Counted from the first letter of the stretch, positions 51,212 to 59,923 are shown. The stretch: DNA of 64,000 bases from Solimonas sp041659605 (GCA_041659605.1 JBAZXW010000004.1:62001-126000), one strand, 5' to 3'. Numbers and translations are program-made. Notes: generated by a model from the sequence alone, not told the origin.

Positions 51212-52246
51212 GTGCGCCGATCGGATTTCGCTTACGAACTCCCCCCCGAGTTGATTGCCCAGCATCCGGCTGAGCGCCGCTCGGCCAGTCGCCTGCTTCA
51301 GGTCGGGCCGACCGACGCTCTGCACGACCGGCAGATGATCGACTTGCCGGAGCTGCTGGCGCCCGGCGATCTGCTGGTGTTCAACGACACGCGGGTGATT
51401 CCGGCGAGGGTGTTCGGGCGCAAACCGACCGGCGGCCAGGTCGAGATCCTGGTCGAACGCGTACTCGGCGAGCACGAGTTTCTGGCGCAGCTGGGCGTCA
51501 ACAAGAAACCCAAAGCGGGCGGCACGATCCTGGTCGGTGAGGCGGACCGGCTGACGATGCTGGGACGTGACGATGACCTTTTCCGCCTGCGCTACGACGG
51601 ACCGGACGGCGTGACGGGTTTTCTCGAACGTGCCGGACGCCTGCCGCTGCCGCCGTACATCACGCATACGCCGGACGCCGAGGACCGCGAGCGCTACCAG
51701 ACCGTGTTCGCGCGCGAGCCCGGCGCGGTCGCGGCGCCGACCGCCGGCCTGCATTTCGACGCGGAACTGCTGGCGCGTGTGCGTGCACGCGGCATCGAAA
51801 CGGCGACGCTGACGCTGCACGTCGGCGCCGGAACCTTCCAGCCGATCCGCGTCGAGGACCTGGCGCAACACCGCATGCATGCTGAGCGTTATTGTCTCGA
51901 CGCGGAACTGTGTGCGGCCATCGAGCGCACGCGCGAACGCTCAGGCCGTGTCGTTGCGGTCGGCACGACGGTGACGCGTGCGCTGGAGTCGGCCGCTCAG
52001 GCGCAGGATCGCGAACGGACGCTGGCGCCTGCGTCCGGCGAGACCCGGCTGTTCATCACGCCCGGATTCCGATTCCGTGTCGTCGATCGGCTGCTGACCA
52101 ACTTTCACCTGCCGGAATCGACGCTGATGATGCTGGTCTGCGCCTTCGGCGGCTACGAGCGGGCGATGCGGGCCTACCGGCACGCCGTCGCACAGCGCTA
52201 CCGCTTCTTCAGCTACGGCGATGCGATGCTGATCGATCCGTGCTGA
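51212..52246 (+). CDS. queA: S-adenosylmethionine:tRNA ribosyltransferase-isomerase QueA
   Basis: A 344-residue enzyme that forms epoxyqueuosine in tRNA by moving a ribosyl group from SAM. Landmarks are FAYELPPELIAQHP at the start, FNDTRVIPARVFG, RAGRLPLPPYI, PTAGLHF, LHVGAGTFQPI and FHLPESTLMMLV. The start is GTG 51212, 26 bp after the tRNA-Leu; the order with tgt is usual for queuosine synthesis, although here two genes separate them. Confidence 0.97.
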   Translation: MRRSDFAYELPPELIAQHPAERRSASRLLQVGPTDALHDRQMIDLPELLAPGDLLVFNDTRVIPARVFGRKPTGGQVEILVERVLGEHEFLAQLGVNKKPKAGGTILVGEADRLTMLGRDDDLFRLRYDGPDGVTGFLERAGRLPLPPYITHTPDAEDRERYQTVFAREPGAVAAPTAGLHFDAELLARVRARGIETATLTLHVGAGTFQPIRVEDLAQHRMHAERYCLDAELCAAIERTRERSGRVVAVGTTVTRALESAAQAQDRERTLAPASGETRLFITPGFRFRVVDRLLTNFHLPESTLMMLVCAFGGYERAMRAYRHAVAQRYRFFSYGDAMLIDPC

Positions 52247-52315
52247 CAGAATTTCGGATGTGCTGGTGTATGCTGGCACCCTCCCTTGTCTCAGCATCAA
52301 TCCTGGAGCCGCTGC

Positions 52316-52768
52316 ATGGATCGCCGACTGTTGCAGAACGTCTATCTGTTCAAGGAATTTTCCGAGGCCGAGTTGGCCAGCCTTGAGGCGATTGCGCAGA
52401 TGAAGGCGCAGGCGACGGCCGCGGTCCTGTTCAACGAGGGTGCAGCCGCCGACAGCCTGCTGATCATCAAGTATGGTTCGGTGCAGATCGCGCAGTCCGG
52501 CGACAACAACACGATCATGCTGGCGACGCTGGGCACCGGTTCCCACTTCGGCGAGATGTCCTTCCTCGACGGCGAGCCGCGGTCCGCGACGGCGCGCGCG
52601 ATGGAGCAGTCGGAGATCGTCGTGATCGGCTACGACGCGCTGCGCAAGCTGCTCGACGGCAACCCGCCGCTGGCGGTGAAGTTCTATCGCGCGCTGGCCC
52701 AGTATCTGGGCAGCCGTCTGCGCGCGACCAGCACCGATCTGAATTTCGCGCGCAGCCGCAAGCGCTGA
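52316..52768 (+). CDS. Single-domain cyclic-nucleotide-binding protein
   Basis: A 150-residue protein consisting of one cNMP-binding fold: LFKEFSEAELASL, GSVQIAQSGDNNTIMLATLG, then the phosphate cassette HFGEMSFLDGEPRSATARA. There is no DNA-binding or enzymatic domain, so it may act on a partner. ATG 52316 follows TGGAGCC. Its stop TGA directly abuts the opposing stop of the DUF2937 gene with no base between. Confidence 0.88.
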   Translation: MDRRLLQNVYLFKEFSEAELASLEAIAQMKAQATAAVLFNEGAAADSLLIIKYGSVQIAQSGDNNTIMLATLGTGSHFGEMSFLDGEPRSATARAMEQSEIVVIGYDALRKLLDGNPPLAVKFYRALAQYLGSRLRATSTDLNFARSRKR

Positions 52769-53283
52769 TCAGACGCGCAGCGTCGGGCGCTGGTCGAGGG
52801 CCGCGCGCAGCGGCCACAGCAGCAGGTTGAACAGGGCGGTCGCCAGAAGGCCGCCGATCAGTCCGCACAACAGCGCCTCGAGAGTCAGCGGCAGGCCGGG
52901 GTGGAACGCTTCGAGTACGCCGTAGGCGATCGGTGGCTCGATGTGACGGGCCAGAAACCAGAGCTTCTGGCCGAGATGGCCGTACTGCAGGATCGGCAAG
53001 CCGAGATTCATCTCTTTGAGGTGGCGGCGGTCGCTGAAGATCCTATCGCCCATCTCGCGCATCGCCGGCTTGTCGTCGGTCCTGAAGTCCTGCGTCATGA
53101 TGTCGAGGTCGCCGCCGTATGCTGGTCGGCGCTGCGCTGGTATTGCGCGACACTTTCCACCAGCGCCTGCCGATAGCCGCCGTAGCGCTGCGTGTAGTGA
53201 TCGACGAATTGCGGAATCTGCAGGAACAGTGCCACGCCGGCGGCAAACAGCAAGCGATCCAGCAGGCCGGTGATCAGTCTCAT
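52769..53283 (-). pseudogene. DUF2937 membrane protein split by a frameshift
   Basis: The first part (ATG 53283 to TGA 53095) encodes 62 residues: MRLITGLLDRLLFAAGVALF, LQIPQFVDHYTQRYGGY, QRSADQ, a DUF2937-like start with one helix. The rest of the family pattern continues in another frame: GGDLDIMTQDFRTDD, then DRIFSDRRHLKEM and a C-terminal helix (about LTLEALLCGLIGGLLATALF), ending at 52769. One missing base near 53110-53118 would restore a single frame of about 170 residues, the usual family length. Alternatively the second part starts at ATG 53098, which overlaps the first stop as ATGA. True mutation or assembly error cannot be told apart here. Confidence 0.7.
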
Positions 53284-53353
53284 GTGCCGCGCTCCAGGCG
53301 ATGGCGCAGGGCGACGCTACGCCGCGGTGGCGAGGGCTGTCAAAGCAGTAGTC

Positions 53354-53409
53354 GTAGCCCGGGCGCAGCCCGGGGATGCGCCGCGCGTCCCGGACTTCGT
53401 CCGGGCTAC
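53354..53409. repeat. REP-like inverted repeat (GTAGCCCGG ... CCGGGCTAC)
   Basis: A 56-bp element with outer arms GTAGCCCGG and CCGGGCTAC and inner pairs CGGGC-GCA-GCCCG and CGGAC-TT-CGTCCG. It lies in the divergent gap between the DUF2937 gene and tgt. The GCCCGGGC core matches the element at 48861-48882. Confidence 0.75.
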
Positions 53410-53489
53410 AGGCCAACGGTGCGGCTGGGGCCAACGCATGGGACAATCCGCGCTCCAATCGCATTCCCCACTCGGCAGGACCGGTTTTC

Positions 53490-54635
53490 GTGAAGTTTGA
53501 ATTGCTCGCCAGCTCCGGCGCCGCGCGGCGCGGTCGCCTGATCTTCGAACGCGGCGTGGTCGAGACGCCGGCGTTCATGCCGGTGGGCACCTACGGCACG
53601 GTCAAGGCGATGACGCCGGAGGAGCTGCGCGAGGTCGGCGCGCAGATCATCCTCGGCAATACCTTCCACCTGATGCTGCGCCCCGGCGAGCAGACGGTGC
53701 GTGCGCTCGGCGGCTTGCATCGCTTCATGCACTGGGACGGGCCGATCCTGACCGACTCCGGCGGCTTCCAGGTCTGGAGTCTTTCGGGATTGCGCAAGAT
53801 CACCGAGGAGGGCGTGAAGTTCGCGTCGCCGGTCAACGGCGATCGAATTTTCCTGACGCCGGAGCGGGCGATCGAAGTGCAGCACGCGCTGGGGTCGGAC
53901 ATCGTCATGCAGTTCGACGAGTGCACGCCGTATCCTGCGACCGAGAAGCAGGCACGCAAGTCGATGGAGCTGTCGGCGCGCTGGGGCGCGCGCTGCAAGT
54001 CGACCCACCAGGGTGCGCATGGGGCGCTCTTCGGCATCGTCCAGGGCGGCATGTATCCCGAGTTGCGGCGCGAGTCGCTGCAGCACCTCACGCAAATCGG
54101 CTTCGACGGCTACGCGATCGGCGGTCTTTCGGTCGGCGAGCCCGAGACCGAGCGCCTGAAGGTGCTGGACGCGATCGGTCCCGAGTTGCCGCGTGAGCGT
54201 CCGCGCTACCTGATGGGCGTCGGTACACCGCGCGATCTGGTGCAGGCGGTGGCGCGCGGCATCGACATGTTCGACTGCGTGATGCCGACGCGCAACGCGC
54301 GCAACGGTCACCTGTTCACCAGCGAAGGCGTGGTCAGGATCCGCAACGCCGTGCATCGCGACGACGCGCGGCCGCTGGATGCAAGCTGCGATTGCTATAC
54401 GTGTCGAAATTATTCGCGCGCCTACCTGCATCATCTCGACCGCTGCAACGAGATCCTCGGCGCGCGTCTCAACACGGTCCACAACCTGCGCTATTACCAG
54501 AACCACATGCGCGCGATCCGCGACGCGATCGAGCAGAACCGTTTCGAGGACTTCGCCTCCGAGTTCCTCGCGAGTCCGGCCGGCGCGGCCAGCCGCAGCA
54601 AGTCGCGCGGGCCCGAGACCGCGGCAGCCGAGTAG
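53490..54635 (+). CDS. tgt: tRNA-guanine transglycosylase Tgt
   Basis: A 381-residue enzyme that swaps guanine-34 for preQ1 in GUN-anticodon tRNAs. The substrate aspartate lies in LTDSGGFQVWSL, the nucleophile in GIDMFDCVMPTRNARNG, and the zinc site is CDCYTCRNY plus a histidine in LNTVHNL. The start is GTG 53490, since the upstream in-frame region contains the REP element. The last 20 residues are a basic Ala/Ser tail. The usual followers yajC-secD-secF are absent; a DUF1302 operon comes next. Confidence 0.97.
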   Translation: MKFELLASSGAARRGRLIFERGVVETPAFMPVGTYGTVKAMTPEELREVGAQIILGNTFHLMLRPGEQTVRALGGLHRFMHWDGPILTDSGGFQVWSLSGLRKITEEGVKFASPVNGDRIFLTPERAIEVQHALGSDIVMQFDECTPYPATEKQARKSMELSARWGARCKSTHQGAHGALFGIVQGGMYPELRRESLQHLTQIGFDGYAIGGLSVGEPETERLKVLDAIGPELPRERPRYLMGVGTPRDLVQAVARGIDMFDCVMPTRNARNGHLFTSEGVVRIRNAVHRDDARPLDASCDCYTCRNYSRAYLHHLDRCNEILGARLNTVHNLRYYQNHMRAIRDAIEQNRFEDFASEFLASPAGAASRSKSRGPETAAAE

Positions 54636-54711
54636 CCGCTGCTGTCCGGCCGGGCCCCACACCCGTGCGGTGCTGCGGGCCGGAAAAACCGTGCCTGCGA
54701 TCAGGTTCATA

Positions 54712-54731
54712 TTTACATCAGTCTCTGTAAA
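54712..54731. promoter_or_regulatory. Operator candidate TTTACA-N8-TGTAAA before the DUF1302 operon
   Basis: A perfect 6-bp inverted repeat with an 8-bp gap, in an A/T-rich island (54709-54732) 76 bp upstream of the DUF1302 start. TTTACA could also serve as a -35-like element, which would let a bound regulator block transcription. No regulator gene is next to it. Confidence 0.45.
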
Positions 54732-54806
54732 CTACCCCGGCGAGCAGAACGCGAGACGGCCTGAAGGGCCGCACATAACCCGTTGCGTCCAAGAGGGGAG
54801 AATCGG

Positions 54807-57083
54807 GTGCGGAGCAGTCTGAAGTGGGGTCTGGCCTTGTCTGCCTGGCTGGCGGCCGGGCCGGCTGTGGCTGCCAGTTGGGATCTGGACTGGGGGCCGG
54901 GCTTCGATATTGCCTGGGCCAACAAGCTGGCCGCGGGGGCGCAGTGGCGCCTCGAATCCCGTAACGAGGATTTCATCGGCAAGTCCAACCTCGATCCGTC
55001 CCTGTGCGCCGAGGACGCCTGCCTGTCCTTGACCCGCGACAACCTCGAACCGCACCAGCGCTGGATGGCCGCGCCGGGTGCGGCCTGGCAGCTCGGCGAC
55101 GAGGCCAATCTCACGCACGATCGGGGCGACGTCACCAGCGCAGTGACGCGCTGGCGTTCGGAGCTGACGGCCAGTGGCGGCGACGGCAGCTGGGGACTGC
55201 GCCTGGGTTGGCAGGCGTTCTACGACGGGATCCTCGATCGCCACGACATCTTCAACCCGAACATCATCGTCGAGGAAGGGCCGGCGCCGGGCATCGCCAC
55301 CGGGATTCGCCCGTCGCAGGGCACGCGCGACGACGCCGGTCGGCAGTTCGACCTGCGTGAGGCCAACGTCTTCTTCCGCCTGCCGTCGTTCGACGATCGC
55401 GAGATCGACGTGCGCTTCGGCCGCCAGTACGTCAACTGGGGCGAGGCGCTGTTCGCGATCTCGGGCACGCTCAACTTCGTCACGCCGGTCAACTTCAACA
55501 ACTTCTTCCGGCCGACCATGGATCTCGACGAGGCGGTCGACCCGGTCGCGATGCTCAACCTGCAAACCCTGTTGACCGACGAACTGGCGCTCGAGGCCTA
55601 CTACCAGCTCGAGTGGCGGCCCTACACGCTGCCGGCGCGCGGTTCGCTGGGTTCGTTCATCGTCGATGTCGGCACCGAGGCGCAGAACCGCGGCGAGCTG
55701 TCCGACGACTCGCTGCCGCTGCCTTTCGGCAAGACGCCGGAAGACCCGCTGCAGCTGCAGCGCGAACTCACACCGGTCGTCGGCCTGATCAGCGACACCG
55801 CCGGTTCGGCTTCGCGGCTGGATAACGTCGACGCACGCGACGGCGGCCAGTACGGCATCAAGTTCAGCTGGTTCTCGGAAGCGCTGCTCGGCGGCACCGA
55901 AGTCTCGGCCTATTTCTCCAACTATCACGCGCGCCTGCCGGCGGCCAGCTTCATCGCTGCGCAGGCCAGTTGCACGACGCGCGAGGGCAGCGCGACCGGC
56001 GAGGACGCGCAGCCCGCACCGTTTCCGCAGGGCCTGTTCAATTTCCTTGAGGCCTGCGGTCGCGACGTCAACAGCCTCGCCGGCCTGGTCGAACTGTTGC
56101 AGGCCCTGAACAGCGGCGACAAGCTCGTCGGCGACGGCTATGACGCCCTGCCGCTGTCGAGCGCGGCGCTGTTCCTGGAGTATCCGGAAGACATCAAGGT
56201 CTTCGGCGTCGGCTTCAACACCGCGGCGGCGGGTCTGACCTGGACGGGCGAGGTCGCTTACCGCCCCGATCATCCGTTCCAGGTCGACCTCGAAGACCTT
56301 TTCTTTGCCGCGCTGCAGCCCGCGTTTCCGCGTAACGAGCTGCCGCTGTTCCCGTCGGAGGCGGGCCAACTCGACGCACTGACGCCGCTGCTGCAGGTTC
56401 TTGCGCCGCGCCTCTCGTTCGGACAGCTTGCCGGGGCGACGTTCACTGACCGCCGCAACGCGCTGCCGGACTACGTCACCGCTTACCGCGGCGGCACGCC
56501 GGGCGAAGTCGAGCCGGGCTCCTATATTCGCGGCTACGAGAAGTTCGATTACTGGCATGGCAGCCTGGGTACCGCCAAGATTCTCGGCACCGAGATGCGC
56601 TGGTTGTGGGCGGACCAGGCGGTGCTGCTGTTCGAGCTGGGGACCACCTACGTACCCGATCTGCCGCCGCTCAATGAGCTGCAACTCGACAGTCTTGCGA
56701 CGACGAACACGCACTATTCGCCGGGCATCGAGGAAACTGGCGATGCGCTGAAGATCAATCCCTACCAGGCGGCTGCCGATGGTTTTCCGACGCGCTTTGC
56801 CTGGGGCTACAAGGCCGCGGCGATCTGGTCCTACGACAACGTGCTGCTCGATGGGCTGCGTCTGCGCCCGCAGCTGATCCTCTTCCACGACGTCAACGGC
56901 ACGACGCCGGGTCTGGGCGGCAATTTCCAGGACGGACGCAAGATCGGCCTTGCCGGTCTCAATTTCAACTTCCGCAACCGGCTGGGCCTTTCGCTCGACC
57001 AGTTCATCTTCTTCGGCGGCGGCGACGGCAATCGCCTCCGCGACCGGGATTTCCTCAATGTCTCCGTGTCGTACCAGTTCTGA
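54807..57083 (+). CDS. DUF1302 outer-membrane protein
   Basis: A 758-residue secreted protein. The signal peptide is about 1-24 (MRSSLKWGLALSAWLAAGPAVA). The body has many amphipathic strands (GSWGLRLGWQAFYDG, VDVRFGRQYVNWGEALF, FGVGFNTAAAGLTWTGEVAYR) and ends with NVSVSYQF, a C-terminal phenylalanine typical of outer-membrane barrels. DUF1302 proteins are common in environmental gamma- and betaproteobacteria and have been linked to hydrophobic-substrate metabolism, but their role is unproven. GTG 54807 follows AAGAGGGGAG. The next gene starts within its last 26 bases. Confidence 0.9.
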   Translation: MRSSLKWGLALSAWLAAGPAVAASWDLDWGPGFDIAWANKLAAGAQWRLESRNEDFIGKSNLDPSLCAEDACLSLTRDNLEPHQRWMAAPGAAWQLGDEANLTHDRGDVTSAVTRWRSELTASGGDGSWGLRLGWQAFYDGILDRHDIFNPNIIVEEGPAPGIATGIRPSQGTRDDAGRQFDLREANVFFRLPSFDDREIDVRFGRQYVNWGEALFAISGTLNFVTPVNFNNFFRPTMDLDEAVDPVAMLNLQTLLTDELALEAYYQLEWRPYTLPARGSLGSFIVDVGTEAQNRGELSDDSLPLPFGKTPEDPLQLQRELTPVVGLISDTAGSASRLDNVDARDGGQYGIKFSWFSEALLGGTEVSAYFSNYHARLPAASFIAAQASCTTREGSATGEDAQPAPFPQGLFNFLEACGRDVNSLAGLVELLQALNSGDKLVGDGYDALPLSSAALFLEYPEDIKVFGVGFNTAAAGLTWTGEVAYRPDHPFQVDLEDLFFAALQPAFPRNELPLFPSEAGQLDALTPLLQVLAPRLSFGQLAGATFTDRRNALPDYVTAYRGGTPGEVEPGSYIRGYEKFDYWHGSLGTAKILGTEMRWLWADQAVLLFELGTTYVPDLPPLNELQLDSLATTNTHYSPGIEETGDALKINPYQAAADGFPTRFAWGYKAAAIWSYDNVLLDGLRLRPQLILFHDVNGTTPGLGGNFQDGRKIGLAGLNFNFRNRLGLSLDQFIFFGGGDGNRLRDRDFLNVSVSYQF

Positions 57084-57822
57084 GCGCTGCGGGCGTGCGG
57101 CCGCCGCGCAGCGGGGCGGGCTGCTGTTCTGGGCCATCGTGATCCTGACCGGCGCGGCGATCGGCGCCTTCCTGGTGTTCCATCTCGTGCTCAGGGACTT
57201 GCGTGCGAACCTGCTGGTGACCGACGAGAAGCTGCTGGCCTACGTCGACCAGCCGCTCGAGGTCCGGGCCAGCGTGCTCAACCCGCTTGACATCGAACTG
57301 GACGAGGTGGTCAGCACTCGCGTGCCGGTCGACACGCAGCTCACGGTGCCGCTGACCGAGCCGCTGTCGCTCGTCGTCGCCTTCGACACCATCGTGCCGC
57401 TGCAAACCGATGTCACGGTGAAGGACACGATCGTCCTCGAGCAGAACATCAACATCGACACCGTGGTCCAGGCGGATCTGCTCGGCGAGACCTTCGACCT
57501 GCCACTTCGCGGCAGTTTCCCGGTGCGGGCCGTCGTGCCGGTCAATCTGGTCGTGCCTGTCGATCAGGATCTGAAGCTGAAGTTCACCGCGCCGATCAAG
57601 GCCAGGCTGCATCAGAAGCTGATCGTGCCGCTGAAAACCGAGATCGTTGCCGACGTGCCGCTGAAGACGCGCATGAGCGTGCCGGTGCTCAACGATCTGG
57701 TGGCCACGGCGGACGTGCGCAAGGATCCGCGGTTGAAGGTCAATCTCAACTACGCCGATCTTGCGATCCCGGTGGGCAAGCTCAGTTTCAGCTTTGCCGA
57801 CGACGAGGAGGCGCAGCCATGA
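57058..57822 (+). CDS. VP-repeat membrane-anchored protein A (unknown)
   Basis: A 254-residue protein with one helix (about 21-46) and an extracytoplasmic region made of short strands separated by Val-Pro steps: TRVPVDTQLTVPL, DTIVPLQTDV, PLRGSFPVRAVVPVNLVVPVD, IVPLKTEIVADVPL, SVPVLNDL. Charged/hydrophobic alternation suggests beta structure. No known domain recognised; LEA14/WHy- or AsmA-like beta grooves are possible but unproven. ATG 57058 lies within the end of the DUF1302 gene. First of three tandem paralogues; overlaps the next by four bases. Confidence 0.85.
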   Translation: MSPCRTSSERCGRAAAAQRGGLLFWAIVILTGAAIGAFLVFHLVLRDLRANLLVTDEKLLAYVDQPLEVRASVLNPLDIELDEVVSTRVPVDTQLTVPLTEPLSLVVAFDTIVPLQTDVTVKDTIVLEQNINIDTVVQADLLGETFDLPLRGSFPVRAVVPVNLVVPVDQDLKLKFTAPIKARLHQKLIVPLKTEIVADVPLKTRMSVPVLNDLVATADVRKDPRLKVNLNYADLAIPVGKLSFSFADDEEAQP

Positions 57823-58574
57823 CGCCGCGCCCGGCATTACCGTCCCGTCAGTCCGGTGTCAGCGTGCTGCTGGTGCTGGGGGTGCTGCTGATCGCGGCCG
57901 CCGGGGGAGCGCTGGTCGCCTATCTGATTGTCAGTCGCGTCGACCTCACGCTGAAGCTGCGCAATCAGCCGATGATGGCGGTCATCCCGCAGGATCTCAC
58001 CGGCCGCGCCCGTGTCAGCGGCAAGCTCGATCTGCGGCTCGACGAAACCATTCACACGCGCGTGCCAATCGACCAGACGGTGAAGATTCCGGTTAGCGAT
58101 ACGGTCGAGGTCATCGCGCATTTCGACGGCGAAATTCCGTTGAAGATGAAGGTGCGTCTCAAGGACACGATTCCCCTCAAACAGGTGGTCGAGTTGAACA
58201 CGACGGTGGAAGCCTATCTGCCGGAGCTGCGCAGCACACTGAAGATTCCCTTGCGCGGCAAGATTCCCATCGACACCGTCGTGCCGGTGGACATGATCAT
58301 TCCGGTGGATCAGGCGGTACGATTGACGTTCACTCGACCGGTCACGGCGTCTATCCAGCAGACCCTGACCGTTCCGCTGAAGACCGTGATCGAAGCGGAC
58401 GTGCCGATCGCGGCGGGGCTGCAGGTGCCGGTTCTCAACGATCTCGAAGCCCGGGTGAAGATGCCGTCTGCGCCGGCCCGCGTGGTGATCACGCAAGCGG
58501 ACCTCAAGCTGCCGCTGCGTACGCTCAAGCTGCAGGTGATGGGCGACGAAGCCCAACCGGAGAGGCAGCCATGA
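57819..58574 (+). CDS. VP-repeat membrane-anchored protein B (unknown)
   Basis: A 251-residue paralogue of protein A. One helix (about 14-38), then HTRVPIDQTVKIPV, GEIPLKMKVRLKDTIPL, IPLRGKIPIDTVVPVD, MIIPVDQAVRLTF, TVPLKTVIEADVPI and QVPVLNDLEA. The blocks PLRGxxPxxxVVPV, VPLKTxIxADVP and VPVLNDL occur in the same order in protein A, so duplication is certain by eye. Starts in the ATGA overlap with gene A and ends in an overlap with gene C. Confidence 0.87.
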   Translation: MTPRPALPSRQSGVSVLLVLGVLLIAAAGGALVAYLIVSRVDLTLKLRNQPMMAVIPQDLTGRARVSGKLDLRLDETIHTRVPIDQTVKIPVSDTVEVIAHFDGEIPLKMKVRLKDTIPLKQVVELNTTVEAYLPELRSTLKIPLRGKIPIDTVVPVDMIIPVDQAVRLTFTRPVTASIQQTLTVPLKTVIEADVPIAAGLQVPVLNDLEARVKMPSAPARVVITQADLKLPLRTLKLQVMGDEAQPERQP

Positions 58575-59407
58575 GCCGCCGGCGGCCGGTCGGCCAGGGC
58601 AGGATCGACGGGCGCGGGTCCGGCCCGGTCGGCTGGATCCTGGGTGGCGGCGTGCTGCTGAGCGCCCTGCTGATCGGCGTCTGGCTGGCCTGGTGGGTGT
58701 GGCTGCACATCGTCATCCATATTCCGATCACCGACCAGCCGGTGGGCATTGCGCTGCCGCGGGAGTTCAGCGCGACAGCCGAGGTCACCAACGTCCTCGA
58801 CGTCGCGATGAAGGGCGAGATTGCCACGACCGTGCCTTTCAAGCAGGCGCTGACCGTGCCGTTGCGCGGCCGCTACGATCTTGACGTTGAACTGAATGCC
58901 AAGGTGCCCGTGCAGTTCGAGGTGGTCTACGACGGCGCCATCCCGGTGGACACAGCGGCCAGCGTGACCATCCGCACCGGCATCAACTACAAGAATCTGA
59001 AATCGCTGCGCAACCTGACGATCAAGACCTCGCTGCCGCTGAAATTCCTGCTGCCGGTCCGCCTCAAGATTCCAATCAAGGAAGTCCTGGACGTCACCTA
59101 CGTCGGCCCGCTATCCGCCGACATCCATCACGATCTGCATGCGACGGTCGACACCGTCCTGCGCACGCGCCTGCCGATCGATCAGACCGTGCGTACGCCG
59201 GTGACCGCGGCGATTCCGCTGCGGATCTGGCCTGACCAGGCGCAGACGCGCCTGATCCTGACCCGGCTCGATGTCGCGCTGCGGCCGAGCACGATGCTGG
59301 ACTTCAGTATCGCGCCGAAGGGGGAGCGTGACGGACCGCAGCGCGTCGACAATCCCTACGGTCCGCTGGACCGCGAAGGGCCCGAGGCGCAGCCATCGGT
59401 GCGCTGA
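58571..59407 (+). CDS. VP-repeat membrane-anchored protein C (unknown)
   Basis: A 278-residue, more diverged paralogue. A basic N terminus and one helix (about 22-50) are followed by VPFKQALTVPLRGRYDLDV, AKVPVQFEVVYDGAIPVD, LPLKFLLPVRLKIPIKEV and TRLPIDQTVRTPVTAAIPL; the last matches TRVPIDQTVKIPV of protein B. The C-terminal 40 residues are Pro/Glu/Asp-rich and likely flexible. Last gene of the DUF1302 operon; it converges on the DUF4282 gene, 36 bp away. Confidence 0.83.
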   Translation: MSRRRPVGQGRIDGRGSGPVGWILGGGVLLSALLIGVWLAWWVWLHIVIHIPITDQPVGIALPREFSATAEVTNVLDVAMKGEIATTVPFKQALTVPLRGRYDLDVELNAKVPVQFEVVYDGAIPVDTAASVTIRTGINYKNLKSLRNLTIKTSLPLKFLLPVRLKIPIKEVLDVTYVGPLSADIHHDLHATVDTVLRTRLPIDQTVRTPVTAAIPLRIWPDQAQTRLILTRLDVALRPSTMLDFSIAPKGERDGPQRVDNPYGPLDREGPEAQPSVR

Positions 59408-59443
59408 TGGCTGCGAACCGCGTCTTCAGGGTGGACTCCTGCC

Positions 59444-59866
59444 CTACTTGCGGGGGCGCGTAAAGGCGCGCCAGAACTGGATGCGTGGCAGGTCTTCCGC
59501 GATTTCCTCGGTCTGGCCATGGATGCGATGCGCGATTTCGTCGAGGCGCTCGACATGGACGACGAGGCGGAAGATCGCCAGCATGAGTTCGAGTCCCATG
59601 CGTAACGCGCCGACCAGGGCAATGAAGCTTGCGGGCCCCAGAAGCACGAGCCAGGCCACGCCGTGCCCCCAGGACTCGCGGAATCCCATGGCGACGAGAT
59701 ACAGCGTCAGCAGGGCGGAAAACACGATCCCCAGGCTGTAGATCGTCGGCAGCAGTTTGGGCGTCAGCATTTCGGAAAACTGAACGTCCATCAGGCCGAT
59801 CACGAGCCGGCGAATCTCGCTGAACGGAGAATCGGCTGCTTGAGGCTGTTCGCTTTGCGGCTCCAT
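59444..59866 (-). CDS. DUF4282 membrane protein
   Basis: A 140-residue protein with two membrane helices (about 40-62 and 70-98) after a Gln/Ser/Glu-rich cytosolic start; LMDVQFSEMLTPKLLPTIYSLGI is the DUF4282 opening pattern. The tail (VVHVERLDEIAHRIHGQTEEI) is amphipathic. ATG 59866 is chosen over ATG 59905 because CGGGGAGAA stands eight bases before it. Function unknown. Confidence 0.82.
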   Translation of the reverse strand: MEPQSEQPQAADSPFSEIRRLVIGLMDVQFSEMLTPKLLPTIYSLGIVFSALLTLYLVAMGFRESWGHGVAWLVLLGPASFIALVGALRMGLELMLAIFRLVVHVERLDEIAHRIHGQTEEIAEDLPRIQFWRAFTRPRK

Positions 59867-59909
59867 CACGCTATTCTCCCCGGCGTGCGGTTGATTCATT
59901 GTCATTGTT

Positions 59910-59923
59910 TGATGGTACTATCA
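59910..59923. promoter_or_regulatory. Near-palindrome in the DUF4282 - Abi-alpha divergent gap
   Basis: TGAT-G-GTAC-T-ATCA has one mismatched pair and lies in the A/T-rich middle of the 140-bp gap between the two start codons, where a shared operator would sit. Confidence 0.35.

Noticed and set aside
53095..53120. Programmed frameshift in the DUF2937 gene
   Set aside because: There is no slippery heptamer or following pseudoknot-like structure; a lost base explains it more simply.
54732..57137. 801-codon minus-strand open frame opposite the DUF1302 gene
   Set aside because: The plus strand has a signal peptide, ribosome site and C-terminal Phe; the minus frame has none.
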